A stretch of DNA of 64,000 bases, from positions 2,329,345 through 2,393,344 of the forward strand of contig BCKC01000008.1 of the NCBI GenBank assembly GCA_001600455.1, written 5' to 3'. Of the stretch, positions 45,980-58,395 are shown in pieces. The stretch comes from Endocalyx cinctus (Eukaryota; Ascomycota; Sordariomycetes; Amphisphaeriales; Apiosporaceae). Numbering within the stretch: position 1 is the first letter of the stretch; every line of letters begins with the position of its first letter. Made by a program: the position numbers and the translations under genes. Below the pieces are notes generated by a model. That model searched no databases, was not told the DNA's origin, and saw only the letters and a program-made list of their open reading frames with translations.

Positions 45980-47300
45980 TTAATTCCCTGCAGGCTTCCT
46001 CGCAACCATGAGGTACATAGGGGTGAAAAGCTTCTTCTTCCCGCCTTCTACCAGGGCATCCGCACCTACGCCCAAGCTCTCGGCCGTCTGCCTCGTCCCG
46101 GTCGGCAGGACGCAGAGATTTTCCAGCAAACCCATCAGAGAATGCGAAGCGACCCTGCCCCACTTGTTCATCCGCAATACGGTGAAGACGTCCCAGATCG
46201 TCTGCGCGTACCGTACGTCGCTGTCGATACCCCAGTACCAAGGAGCCGGGCCGTCGTCGTCGGCGGCGAGGTCGTCGTGGAGCTCCAGCTCGAAACCGGC
46301 CGCCCGGATAGCTCGCAACCCTTCGGCGATCTTGACCATCTGCGCGATACCGTTGCCTTGCTCGATGTTCAGGCGGAGCCGTCGGTGCTCGAGGTTCTCG
46401 TTGTCGTACGCGTCCGTCATCAGCCACTCGTAGACGCCGAAGACGCCGCCCGGCTTCAGCACCCGGAACGCTTCGCTGTAGACGCCTTGTAAGGATGGCG
46501 CGTGAACCGTGGCTTCGATCGCGTAGACGGCGTCGAAGGAGTTGTCGGGAAAGGGCATGCTCTGTAATTATAATTCACGGGGTATTAGCATAAGTAAGAC
46601 GTATCTCGGGTAAGGTGGAGGAGGGGGGAAATCAGACCATGAAATCTCCTTGCACAAAATTAAGTTTTTGTGATAACCCTTCTTTCTCGGCGTACTTAGT
46701 AGCACGCTGGACCTGATATTCGTTGATGTTCAATCCTGTGACGTGACAGCCGGTGAATTTGACCATCTCCCGAGCGGGACCTCCCACTCCACAACCAACA
46801 TCCAGCACCTTCATTTCGGGCTGGATGTTAATACAGTGAGCTAGGTAGTGTTCATGACGGGCTATGGCTCGTGGGAACGACTCGCCATAAGCAAAGCGAC
46901 AGAAGTGAAAAGACTCGCCCCATGCGTATTCGTACAGATCCGTGGCAAGGTTATAGTATCTGCAAACGATAAGTGTCAATAAGTGTAAGGGGAGCAGCCT
47001 AGTGAAGGTAGTAAAGACGAATAAAATGTAAATTAAAATATAAATTGCAGTGACTCACTGTCGTGTCAAGCTAGCATAATCGTCGGTACGGGCCTGTCTC
47101 ACAGCATCCGTCTCATGCTCTGCTTTCTTATCATCCCAGTGCCGAAAGTAGTCGTTCATGGCAGCATTTCGAGCGGCACTGTCTTTATTTCTCATGGCTC
47201 GAAAGCCACCTTGTGATGTACTTGAACTGCCATGCAAAGCGTGGTCAAACGCCGAGTTCCTCGCATGCTCCTGAGATATCAACTGTTGCTCATTAGACAT
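45980..47300 (-). CDS. erg6: Sterol 24-C-methyltransferase (Erg6-like)
   Basis: 381-aa SAM-dependent methyltransferase of the ergosterol pathway, adding the C-24 methyl group to zymosterol-type sterols. Exons are 47300-47059, 46959-46638 and 46561-45980. Motifs are [20 protein letters not shown] (sterol-binding region I), [14 protein letters not shown] (SAM motif I), [16 protein letters not shown], and [17 protein letters not shown]. The second intron uses donor GTCTGA, not the common GTAAGT form, but joins GDFM|SMPFP correctly. The C-terminal domain carries WYWGIDSD and [10 protein letters not shown]. Length matches functional Erg6 (about 376-383 aa). Lying among accessory genes, it may be a second copy; the window alone cannot tell. 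Confidence 0.93.
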
Positions 47301-48868
47301 GATGATTTTCTTCGCCGAGGCTGGTTTTGCAAGATAAAGGGGATAGGGTGTTAAGGTTAAGTTATAATAAAATAAAACAGATAATTATGAAATGATGGAA
47401 GTATCAAGATTTTTTCTTTCTTCCGGAGAGAATTGTCTATGTATAAATAGGAGTAGCAGAAGATATGAGTTTCTTGCCGAGCCGAATTCAGGGGAATGTC
47501 AATACGAATACGTCTGAAGCTAAAGTTCAAGAAACAGGGCAAGACATCTATAATACAGTAAAATAACAATATATTACTTAATTTACTGTTCGTAGTAAGG
47601 TCATCCAGCTCCCCTACAACTTTGAACGTGTACATACTTGACATCTACTCAACTTGAAGACAATCAGGAGTAAGCACAGTGTTTTGGACAGTGTTTTAGA
47701 GTATAATAAACGGTGGCTCATATAAGCGTTAAGCACGAAAACGAATACGAAATAGATAAGACAGGCGGGTAGATAGCGCTGAATACGAATACGGTACTAC
47801 TCAATCCGAATACGTTCTTCCATCCTCGCAAAACGAGACAGTAAATCTTGCCAACACCGAAAGGAATCCTACAATTCCTATCTATTTGATCGATATCAAT
47901 TTTTCTAAACATATTTCGGTCAGGTCGACTGATTTAATTACCGGTAGTTTCATCTCCCCTAAAAATAACATTTCAGCATCTAGGTCCGAGTCTGGACTAG
48001 AGACTCAGTACAGGACCTTACACTCTTGATGCAAAAACCTATGAAACAAATAATAATGCCTATGTACCTCGACTGCCTACCGTCCCACCGCGGCTTGACT
48101 CCATAATCTAGTCACGTAGCTAGAGGAACGGGATTAGAAGATCGGGTCAAACGGAGCTGGAAGTCCACCTCTTCAACCTCAATTGTCATGAAGATGAGCG
48201 CCAGCTTGGCATTTACGTAGACTGTATTATCCCTCTATAGTGTCTCTTACCTAACCCATAATAGTCGTAAATATTAACGCACCGAGCGCTGACCTAGATA
48301 TATACTTGAATCGCAAACTCTGCGCCGTAATCGAAACGTGCCAGACAAACTCCAAAATTGATCTAGTAAGAGGTAGAGAATTGATGTCCCGGTCCAGAGG
48401 TGCACATGTTGTGACCGAAGCATTTGGATATGCGCTGCCTTCTGAGAGGGATCAAAACGGTCTTAATGATAGTATTTATATGCCGCCCGTTAAATTTTAT
48501 CATGAGAACAGAGCAGACAGATAGTTAAAAACCAATTCATCATATAACTAACCAAAGTCAACTGAGAGTCTTAATTTGATGAAAGTACATATAATGAATG
48601 ATTCATAAGAAAAATAACAGTGAAAAGACAGAGGAAATATAAGAAATTTACGTCTCTTATTATATATCGTAGATTAAACAAAAAGAAAAGGCTCGAAGAA
48701 ATATTTCCAGCAGTCTGTCCATGTCGAGCTTTGTGAACAGCCTCTCATTTTCTCAGCTTTCCAGTCAAGATCCTGAATTTGGTTGATATGCTAGTTATAA
48801 AATGTCATTATATGTGAGGAGAATCGGAGAAGAAATAATGATTCATGACTCTTTCTCAGATTGGAGAC
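47301..48868. other. Intergenic region
   Basis: 1.6 kb, AT-rich. It contains scattered AATACGAATACG units (about 47496-47825). No gene recognised. Confidence 0.4.
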
Positions 48869-50744
48869 TTACGAAAATGGTTTCTTGTATCTATTATTAT
48901 AGACCTCATGAAACGAAGACCGTGGCGCCTGTTTCACCTTTGCGATCACTTCGCTCAACGATTTCGAAGGTGCTTGACTACCAACCCCCGGTTCTTTAAA
49001 CAGAGGATAACCCCTATTCTCTAATTTGACCGAAAAAGATTGTACCTCTTCCCGGATTTTGTCCGGCTGTACTCTCTCGTTAACCTCGAGTTTGAGCAGA
49101 TGATTACGTATCAATAGCAGAAGATCACCGAGTGCCGTTTGCCCTGGAGTGGATTGCTGGCTTGCTTGCAGCACGTCCATCCACGCGCTCACGGCGCCGT
49201 GAATGACGAAGCCGCGCTTATATTTCTCGTAGAACTGCAGGGGTTCCGAAGGCGTACCGGTCGTTCGCGCCTCTTTGAAAGCTATCACCTCCTCGCGACC
49301 GTGTAAGAGCCAGACGACGAGCTCCAGGAAAATGCAACCGATCGACCAGTAGTCGAATTTCCGCGAAAGCGGCTTGTCCGAATGCATGTCGATCTCGGGG
49401 GCTTGGTATTCCCTCGTGAAAGACTTCGTCGTCGTCCTACCCGCCCTGGCGTCGGTGACTTTCTGGTGGATCTTGGCTACGCCGACGTCCGCGATGACGA
49501 GTTTGCCGAAGCCGGAGAGCCTGGAGCTGGGATCGTAGAAATGAAGTATATTCTCGGGCTTGAGGTCGCCGTGCCGACAGTTCACCTCGTGGAGTTTTAG
49601 GAGCGCCCGTACGAGGTATATCATCTGCTGCAGAACCCATCGACACAGGTCGTGGTTGCGGAACCTGTCAAACTCTTTCCAGAACTCTCCGAGATTTCCG
49701 CCTTCTGCCCAGGGGAAGAGAATGTAGTAACGAACTCCTATGATTACCGTAGATATATCTTGGATCACGTGAGAGATGATCATCGCGTCCTTATGTTCTC
49801 TTAGCTCCTTGAGGATATCCTTTTCCTTCTCGAAATCCGTTGTCGAGTAGAATCGCTTGATAGCTATGATGCCTTTAAATCCGTCTCTCTTTTGGAACCT
49901 TCAGTCAGCGAAGACGAAATCTCTTGTCAGATACCGGCTAGTTACCAGCTACCTTAATGTGTGTGCGAAGTGTATATACGTATAGTTTTCCTCCCATACA
50001 TTTGATATGGGAGAGGAACTAGGAGCAAGTACTCTTGTTATTGAGTCTTGTGATCATACCAGTTGGTACCTCGTAGCTCATTTCACTCCGGTATATTCAC
50101 TTCTCACACCTCTATACGTTGATAAGGTGTAAATCAGAGCAAAAGAAAAAACTTACATCACTACTCCAATGATCAGGGTGAAGCTCGCCTTTGGAGACAT
50201 GGCTAAATGCAGTACTGACAATGTCCTTCACACCCTTGGCAAGCAACGGCAGAGGGATATTCGCGCTTTTCCAACAGAGATCTCTTTCATTGCGGTCAAA
50301 GAATGGTGCCATCATACGGGTTTGATAATGAAAATAAATATCAATTTCTTTGCCGGAAAGCGAGAGTGTGAAATTCCGAAAGGACCTTTCTTTCTCATCC
50401 TTCAGCACATGATGCTTGCTTTGGAGAGGGAGATGTGTATCGTATAGGTTGTCTTGATCAACACTCCGTATGGTTTTAGCTTCAATCTTACTGGAAAGGG
50501 CAACAAGTGCTAATGTCCTCTTGCGGTTGGTCAAGAAGCTTTCTCTCCTGACTTTCGCTAGAAGTTCGGGCTCTGGGTGATTCGAAGCTGAAATCAACGA
50601 CGCGGTTATGTTTTCTGTCGTAATATAGCGGTTTACTACACTTAATGGTATGTATTCAAAATCAATGCCTTCGAGATTATATTTAATCATAGAATCCCGA
50701 AGACTGCTATATAAGTCTACGGTAGACATATTGAACTCAGTCAA
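48869..50744 (-). CDS. Atypical fungal protein kinase
   Basis: 535 aa. Exons are 50744-50157 and 49888-48869, separated by a 268-nt intron that contains a dispersed repeat copy. Residues 1-196 have no recognised domain. The kinase part starts at the splice. Lys in IIAIKRF (about 207) fits the VAIK Lys. HGDLKPEN (about 302-309) is the catalytic loop with Gly in place of the Arg of HRD. ADVGVAK (Asp about 330) stands for DFG, and YQAPE (about 359) for APE, then DYWSIGCIFLELVVW. There is no clear glycine-rich loop. The HGD form is common in fungal-specific kinases of unknown role and does not by itself mean inactive. Metal and catalytic Asp are both present, so activity is plausible. Confidence 0.8.
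49931..50093 (-). repeat. Dispersed MITE-like repeat, copy 3 (intronic)
   Basis: In minus orientation it begins ATACCGGAGTGA. It contains TTGCTCCTAGTTCCT, a perfect 8-bp-stem hairpin (CTCCCATA / TATGGGAG at 49991-50013 with a 7-nt loop) and TACGTATATACAC, and ends GGTAGCTGGTAACTAGCCGGTAT. Both ends read ATACCGG inward, a 7-bp terminal inverted repeat. It lies wholly inside the kinase intron, with about 60 nt of other intron sequence on the donor side and about 40 nt on the acceptor side. Confidence 0.65.
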
Positions 50745-52671
50745 ACAATAGACTTTTGGCAGCTGGTTTCGTCTTGCTAAAAAAGGATATAAGTGAAAAG
50801 AGGAGTGCAGATATTGTAAACAATATCAAGTTGGGATAGCGATCTGAGGTAGACTATTCTCATGCTAGAAACTGATCATTTATGAGTGGCGGCATTTGTT
50901 TATGTATACAATATTATATTGGATAAGTCACTTGCCCATCCACATATGCACATCAACTAAGTGAGGTGCGGCTCAAGAACAGAGCCTTCCTACAATATCG
51001 AGCTGCCAAATTCCTTATGTTCAGAATAAAGCAGTTCAGCTATACTGCAGAACGTTTAAAAAATGTGACCTATTATAAGCAATCTCCTGCACGCAATTAA
51101 TACATACTAAATTACCTCGCAATGCCTACTCCGTTGACCTTGCAGAGGCAGCAGATTTAATAGATAGTAGCTAGTACAGGTGCGGTCGCCTCCCGTAGAA
51201 CCTCACTAAAGAGTCATAGTAGACCGGAAGCGATGTAACCTCTGATGAACCTACCAAGTGAACGGGTTTTGCCACCCCCTCCGCGCCCCTTCCCCATATC
51301 CCGCAGCTGGGGTATCCCGGATCAAGAACTATATCACGTCGACACAGATTCCAAATGAAATTGGCTCGAAAAGAGTCACCAATGAAAACCGAGTGTCGTG
51401 AAAGCCACCAACACTTCATTATATAATTGTTCATTCTCATGTCTTCAACTAGATAATATGGAAAAGGCTGTTTTTGGTGATTCGAGCAACACTTGGAATA
51501 TACTTATGTCCATGCACCAAAGCTGAGTTGTTGCTCAAGAAGAATAAAACAATGTTCATCGCAAAATGACCAGGAAAGCCTATTTTCCCGCTGCTGTGTT
51601 AACGTGATCATCGCTCTTTTTCGGTGTATAGGGCCAATAAAAATTTTTTCTTTTCCAATTTCCTTTGTATAATTTGACTTATGCACCTCTACAGCCGCTC
51701 TATCACATCGGTCGAGGCCACCAGTCTGCTCTGCAGTTGTGGCGGCTAGGACAAAATTTTGATAGGATACATACTGGTTGTGAGAGAGCGGGGTATAAGC
51801 GAGTATGCAGGAGATGCTCGCTGAGCCTTCTTCGGTGACGCATAGTGCAATTATTTCAAGAAATCCGGATGGGCTGCAATCTGGACTTGCGGGAAAAAAC
51901 GGCACGGAGAAGATGAATGGTGATCGATGGTATAATATAAACAGCTTATAACTTAGCATAGATGCATCTCGCTTTACTCGGCGATACGAGCAAAAAGGCA
52001 GTGGTAGAGAATCACAGAGACTCGACCAGGTACCTAGAGGTCGGAAAGATCAGGTGTGTTGGAGTAGCGTGTAGATTTGGTTATGCAGGGGGACGTTACG
52101 GGGTCCCGCATATTCATACATCCAATAACCGATCGGAATACTAATATCGAACCTATACGGCATGACCTGATATTTGGAAAGAAGCCTCCGAATTTATTTC
52201 TAAAAGTTTCCCAAAACTTGACTTGGGATCGCACCGCGGGTACCAACACATGACAGCGGAACTTTGAAGCAGGTTTGAAAAGCTTCTCTGTAGGATATTT
52301 CATGCGAATGTTCAAGCAGGCTGTAATTAACTGAAATAGTGGCTTGCGATAAGCCCGCTCTGAGGCTATGTCGCCGAAGGCGCATTGCATATGCATATAA
52401 GAGAGAACAGTGGCTCTGATTCGAACACGTAAGTAGCTGTACATTCAGGTGAAACCCAGCCGTACTGTCGTCCCCTCCCAACATACGTGTATGCCTTGTC
52501 ATTCTCTGACTCTATTACAGATAGAGAGCCTTAAACTGTGATGTAATTTAAGCCCCAATATGCGTGAAGGGCCTTTACGCACGGCATTTTTTGGAAAAGG
52601 ACGAAAGAAAAAAAAGGCTGATCGCATATCGAGAAAAACGCATAGGCTGAAACGAGTCGAAGATCGAGATA
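50745..52671. other. Intergenic, no recognised gene
   Basis: 1.9 kb. A 151-codon minus-strand frame at 51504-51959 and a 136-codon one at 52034-52444 have no recognisable domain, signal peptide or homologue known to me, so I leave them uncalled. Confidence 0.4.
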
Positions 52672-54311
52672 ATGAGTTCCGCCAATGAGACGAGGAGGAA
52701 GAGGATGTTCATCTTCTGCGATGGTACCTGGAAAGATGGCGTTAACGATAATCGGCCTTTAACCAACGTTGCTACGCTCGCACGATGCCTTACGGGAATC
52801 GCCAGCGATGGCTGTCTCCAACTGGTGTACTATGACAATGGGGTGGGTAGCGTGACCGGGTTTCCCGGTCGCCTTATCGATGGTGCGACTGGCAGAGGTA
52901 AGATTTTTTGAAACCCTTCTCCCGCCCCCTATCCTGATTGTCCTTGAGATGTATACCCAATAAAAAAAAAGAAAAAGAAAAAGAATCGAATTAGGCTGAA
53001 CAAATACATTCGAGGAAGGTATCTCAGCAAAGGTAAGAAACGCCTACAGCTTCCTCTCACACAACTACGACTTCGACCGATCAGCCGACGATGCCGACGA
53101 GATAATCCTGGTGGGGTTTTCCCGGGGCGCCTTCGCGGTGCAGTGCTTGGCGTCGTTCATCGACCAGACGGGCCTGCTACGGAGCCGCAACCTATACTAT
53201 CTCCGGGGTCTGTTCACGATGTGGGCGAACGCGGAGCAAAAGGTCCACGTCGATGGCGATAACTACGGACGACGAACTGGTGGTATCACTACCGCCCGAC
53301 AACGCTCGACGATGAGGGGAAAGCTCGAGGATTACGTCCATCAGATGAGAGACGATGGGATGCTCCGCTCGGTCAAGATCAAAGCCTGTGCCCTTTGGGA
53401 CACGGTGGCTAGCCTGGGTCTCCCCTGGCAGATTTCGCACCGGCCGCTCTCTTTCGTGGGCGTCGCGGTCCCTGGCTGCGTCGAGAACGCTTTTCAAGCC
53501 CTGTCTCTCGATGAGACGAGGAATAAATTCGAGCCACGGATATGGCAGCATCGGGAAAGGCGAGAAGGGGAGGTTGAGACTGGCTGCGTAAAACAGTGCT
53601 GGTTTATCGGCTCACATAGTGACGTTGGAGGTAACGGAGACGCCGGTCTAGGGACTGTGACTTTAGTTTGGATGATAAGTCAGCTGCAAGACTACACCGG
53701 GACGACGTTTATGAAAGAAGAAGTAGAAAAACATTTGAGACATAAGTTTTTAGAGTGGGATTTTGAATGGAGTAGAATGAGCGGTGGGTTTAAAGAGAAA
53801 AAGAGGATGTTGGACATATCAAGTTTGGGTAAGTGCTCCACCTATTGTTGTCGATGCACTTCTTGTGTATAAGTTCTGATCATCGAAAGGGCGCGCAACA
53901 ACAACCGCATGGTACTGGCGGCTTACGGGCTTAAAGTCCCGTAACTTGTACCTCAAGAATGATGAGCTGCCGATGGAAATCCACTTTACCGTCCGGCTGA
54001 TTCTTGCTGATGCTAAAAACAGATGCAAAGCGCTTCAGAAATGGGAAGCAACCAAAGGAGAAGATACACAGATGAACTGGAAATGCGGAACGATGATTAT
54101 AGGCGAAAGCAAAATTGCTGTGACTGGTGATCGAAACCACGAGTACAAATGGTACGATAGATGGGCTAGTGAAGAGTACATGAACGCGAAAACTGATCGA
54201 GGAAAATTTGCAAACCTTATCCTGTCAAGACCTACCAACTACAGTGTATTTAATGAGTTTCCAAAGACGCTGAAGAATCGCCTTACGCCGGATAGTACGG
54301 TGTCAGAGTGA
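52672..54311 (+). CDS. DUF2235 (T6SS Tle1-like) hydrolase
   Basis: 485-aa alpha/beta-hydrolase of the DUF2235 family, common in fungi and related to bacterial Tle1-type phospholipases. Exons are 52672-52897, 53019-53828 and 53890-54311. The first acceptor (53018) is chosen because it restores TGRG|ISAKVRNAYSFLSHNY. Motifs are FCDGTWKDG at the N-terminus, YYDNGVG, nucleophile elbow GFSRGAF, ALWDTVASLGLP (candidate acid) and FIGSHSDVGG (candidate catalytic His/Asp region). The C-terminal exon carries WYWRLTG and is otherwise family-variable. No signal peptide. Substrate in fungi is not established; a lipid or ester hydrolase is inferred. Confidence 0.88.
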
Positions 54312-54535
54312 GGATTGCTACTAGATAGGATAGGAATCATCATTTTACATAACATGTACCCAGAAAGACGTAACTATACCAATCGATGATTATCATTATA
54401 GAATAGTCAATTGCATTGTCAATTCCTTCCCCCGTCATTCTTTTCTATCAATAAAGAATTATATCTACTTTAACAACAGTTTGTAGTTATCAACTAATCT
54501 ATACCGTAACATGATCAGCTCAACTGGTCTCCAAG

Positions 54536-56371
54536 CTAATCAGAAAACGGGGCATCGATAGAGAATAAGAAAACAGGATAAGAATGCTTCTTATCTTTCT
54601 TCTCTTCTACTTCAGAGTCACCTCCTTTCTTCTTCTCGTCTACTTCTTTATTTTCTTTCTCAGGGAGAGATTTCTTCTCTTCGCCTTTCTTCTCTTCATC
54701 TTGCTTATTCTTTTCATTGTTCACCACCTTCACAACCTCGCCGCTTTCATCCACCTCGACGATGACGTCTTTCTTGTCAAGGCTGCCGTCCTCGGTGTAT
54801 TTCCACATGTCCTTCAGCTCGCCTCTCGCCGCGCCCGTTAACCATACGGCGGTGACGACGCCCGGAACGAGGTACAGCAGGGCAGGCTGAGCATGTCGGA
54901 AGGCGAGAAGCATGGCCAAGGTTGTCATCATGGCGACCAGATAACCGATCATGGCGGCGATAAAATACGGCTTCGGAAATGCCGAGGCCTTGAGAGCTGG
55001 TGTGGCATCAGGTGTACTCAAGATCTTGCCCAGTCGGGTGCTCCAGAATCGGTCTCCCCACTGTCCCTGCGGGTTGACGTACTCGGGTTTCACCACCATA
55101 CGCTGGGACTTGCTGTCCGTCACGACGACCTCGCCTGACGATTCGTCCTCGGCGGACGTCTGGAGGTCGACGGCGACAAGTTTTTGTTGTCTGTAGTAAT
55201 ACATGTAGTGGTCAAACCGCAGACAAAGACCAATGAACATGCCGGGGATGACAATATCGCCGAGGCCAAGCATGCTAGCCTTAGACGGGCCCCCGAAGAC
55301 GAGTTTCACGGGTACGTCAAGTTTTGTGGCAACAGTAACCATGTAGGGACTAGTATTTGAATTTGATTAGTCAGTGTATAAGCATGGATGGAAGATGAAA
55401 AGAACTCACGTGTAAAAGACCATGTAAATGTCGTAGAAGAAAAGACCGAACAAGACAGCGCTGCCGGTAGTGAAAGTGGTTGGTGACATTATCATGATTC
55501 CGCCATAGGAGAAGGCGTATCCCATGACATTGGACAGAAATGTAGAGCTAGTGGCGTAGTAAACCAAGTTGGCGCCGAAGGAGAGCATGATGCCCAGTAT
55601 GTCGTTGAACTTGACCGGGATCTTCTCGGTGGCAATGCCGTGGACTGCGATGCGAATCGTCCAGTCCTCCAGCAACAAACGGCGGATTTCCCAAAGCATC
55701 ACGGTTTGGGATTCTGAAAGCCCCATCTCGGACCATCGACCAGGGAAAGGAGTCTTCTTTTTCTCGTCCCACACTCTCACTTCGTCTTCTTCTTTCGACC
55801 CCCCATTACCATCCCCGCGATGCCAATGTCCCTTCTCCTCGCTGTCGACATAGTACATCTTCCCATCACCGGCGACCCATACGCTAGGGAAGACGAATCC
55901 GGTGATAATTTGCAACCCGTCGGCAAAAAGCTTCCCCATGCTCGCGACGGACATGATAGAGAAGTAGACGCGGAGGATCTTGTTGAGAACATCCGGATCC
56001 TCAAGCCATTTGATAAGGTAGTAAAGGCCGACGAGGACGGTGCCGGCTAATATGGGTAACATGATGGCGTCGGAAGGGAGCATTCCCTGCACGTACTGGT
56101 CTTCCGGCTCCTCATCGCGACTCTGCTTCTTGGCCCCTTTCTTCTTCTTGGGCGTTTGGGCTGAGGGAGGTCGCCGCAAGGCACCGTATGATCCAATGTA
56201 GATGCAAGCTAAAGCTGTAAAGACGATGCGTAGTTCCAGAAATAATATATCTGGTTGCTCAGCTAATTTAGTCGGTACACTGACTAGCTTGTCGAAGAAT
56301 GTGAGATTTCCCGATAAGTCGGTAATTTCGCCAGCTCCAAGGGCTACGAAAGTTGTGTTGTTGGCAGCCAT
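54536..56371 (-). CDS. Signal peptide peptidase, intramembrane aspartyl protease
   Basis: 591-aa presenilin-type protease that cleaves signal peptides in the ER membrane. Exons are 56371-55410 and 55349-54536. The catalytic pair is complete: YD in LFFYDIYMVF (Asp about 314) and GLGD in MLGLGDIVIPG (Asp about 352). The PAL motif is in QPALLYLVPG. Several hydrophobic segments flank them. The N-terminal lumenal part has NNTT and NLTF glycosylation sequons. The intron lies between the two catalytic helices. The C-terminus is a long Lys/Glu-rich tail (EEKKGEEKKSLPEKENK...) with no exact KKxx end. A charged loop with KKKKGAKK follows the first helix. Confidence 0.95.
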
Positions 56372-56983
56372 AATATTTAATTTCCCCTCCTCCTTTCTCT
56401 ATTATCTGAATTCAATAATTTTTCGTGAAAAGGAGTAATTTAAACTCGGAATTTCTTGCGGTCCAAGTATCATAAAAGTACGGAGACGATCAATACTCTT
56501 ATATCCAGGGCAGTCAAAAAGCTATCTGTCCCTAATGAATAATCTTAGCTGCCAGGTAATATTCTAGTGTGGAACTCAACTTACTTGAATATAAACAACC
56601 AACTTTTGAGAACTGAATACTAGACTTATTCCTTCATGAGACAATATGAAACAAAAAAGTAAGAAATGACGCCTGCATTTCGATGTAAATAATACACAAA
56701 GCAATCCGAACGGAAGGTAGTTGGCTGGCTGGCTGGCTGGCTAGGTAGCCAAATATATGAGTATATGACGGGTACCTACATATTCCTATAAATACATAAA
56801 TTGCTTGACAGCATAATTTATTTACATAGTACATCTTCCTACTTTGCTGCTACTTTGCCGTTATACCTTGAAACCCCACTACTACCACAGCTTCTTTCAC
56901 AAAGCTAATGCGCCTGAGCTACCCCAAAGCTACATTCGATATATCACAATCAAACTTGAAGAAAAAAAGATACACACGTAAAG
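56372..56983. other. Divergent spacer with (GGCT)n
   Basis: Upstream regions of the peptidase and cyclophilin genes. Contains five GGCT units at about 56723-56742. No gene seen. Confidence 0.5.
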
Positions 56984-57569
56984 ATGGCAACCAACGTAGC
57001 TCTCGACACCTCCATGGTAAGTTTACTCATTCTATTTACCCTTCAGTCTTGTCTTCAGTCTTCTTATGACCTGTGAGAAAAAAAAAAGAGCTAACCCCAC
57101 ACGTTTTTTCCCCCAGGGTACCATCACCCTCGAGCTATACACCTCTCACGCGCCGCGAACCTGCAAGAACTTCTCGACCTTATGCACGCGCGGATACTAC
57201 AACAACACGATATTCCACCGTATCATATCCGACTTCATGATCCAGGGCGGCGACCCCACCGGCACCGGTCGAGGCGGCACCTCGATCTACGGCGAGAAGT
57301 TCGAGGACGAGATCTCGGCCGAGCTTCGACACACGGGCGCGGGCGTGCTATCGATGGCCAACGCCGGCCCCAACACCAACGGGTCGCAGTTCTTCGTCAC
57401 CCTGGCTCCGACGCCTTGGTTGGATGGGAAGCACACCATCTTCGGCAGGGTCAAGGCCGGCATGGGCGTCGTGAACCGCATGGGACTCGTCAAGACCGGC
57501 GCCGAGGATAAGCCGGTCGAGGAGGTGAAGATTCTGAACGCCAGAGTCCTGGACGATGCGGAGATATGA
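56984..57569 (+). CDS. Cyclophilin, PPIL1-type peptidyl-prolyl isomerase
   Basis: 161-aa single-domain cyclophilin close to the spliceosomal PPIL1 group. Exons are 56984-57016 and 57117-57569. The catalytic segment is [22 protein letters not shown] (Arg, Phe, Met, Gln). The cyclosporin-pocket region is [16 protein letters not shown], followed by [12 protein letters not shown]. No signal peptide. The first exon encodes only [11 protein letters not shown] and ends at the ATG|GTAAG boundary. Family proteins join the spliceosome through contact with SKIP; that role is transferred from the family. Confidence 0.96.
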
Positions 57570-58395
57570 ATACGCGAGGAAATTGTGCATTTGACTCTTT
57601 ATGAGTAATAGGCGGTGGCATGGTGCATTTCAGCTGGCGTTACGGATGTTTAAAATACCTACGGAATTCATCTTTTTTATGAAAGGCCTCGAATTAGAGC
57701 TCACAGAGAGAACAGAACATTGCCACGTATAGAGATTAGAAATCGAAGCAAAGCACAATGAATACGTAAATCTTTTATTGTTCTTGGTGTCGTCATCTAA
57801 AGTGGGAGAGAGCTATGAGATTCTACGGAATGATGATAATAGTGAATATGTTCAAGTCGGAAGTAGGAGCAGAAGCTTCACCGTATCCTCATCACCTTGC
57901 CTCCCCTTGAAAAAAAGAAAAATACTTTGGTTATCGTATCTGCGAAGTACAAATACGACTAAGAGTACCTTGTATGTAAACGAAAAATACGAATATTTCA
58001 GTGTATCGCCAATGACGAAAAGAAAAGGAAGTAGACACCCATTTCCCGTTGGATTGATTATCTCCCTTATTGTACGCCTCCCCATGCAAAGAAACAACGC
58101 CAGATCGAAATTCAACCATTTGGACCCTATGTATGGAACCACCAATTTGGGCAGGTCTCGGGGAATGATTGATAGAGAAGACAAGAATAAAAAGAAGAAA
58201 AGAGGATGGTGGGACGTGGAAAGAAAAAAAGAAGAGAGAAACCCGGAACCCCATTCCCATGCGAAATCCAGTGATTAAGGCGTTGTTACAATGTGATAAT
58301 GGCAAACCGACGTACAAGGCGGCTTAGCCGAAAGTTCTACAATGGAGGGGGTCTCATATTATGTTAATGAGGGTGGTCAACGAAGGAAGGTCGTG
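57570..58395. other. Convergent intergenic region
   Basis: 3' flanks of two converging genes. Open frames here on both strands have low-complexity Lys/Arg-rich composition and no domain. Confidence 0.45.

Noticed and set aside
49889..50156. Repeat as an introner-like element that created the kinase intron
   Set aside because: The splice donor and acceptor lie outside the repeat, with about 60 and 40 nt of unrelated intron sequence on either side, so insertion into an existing intron is simpler.
51504..51959. 151-codon minus-strand frame
   Set aside because: No recognisable motif, no splice partners and no neighbouring support; could be chance in a 1.9-kb spacer.
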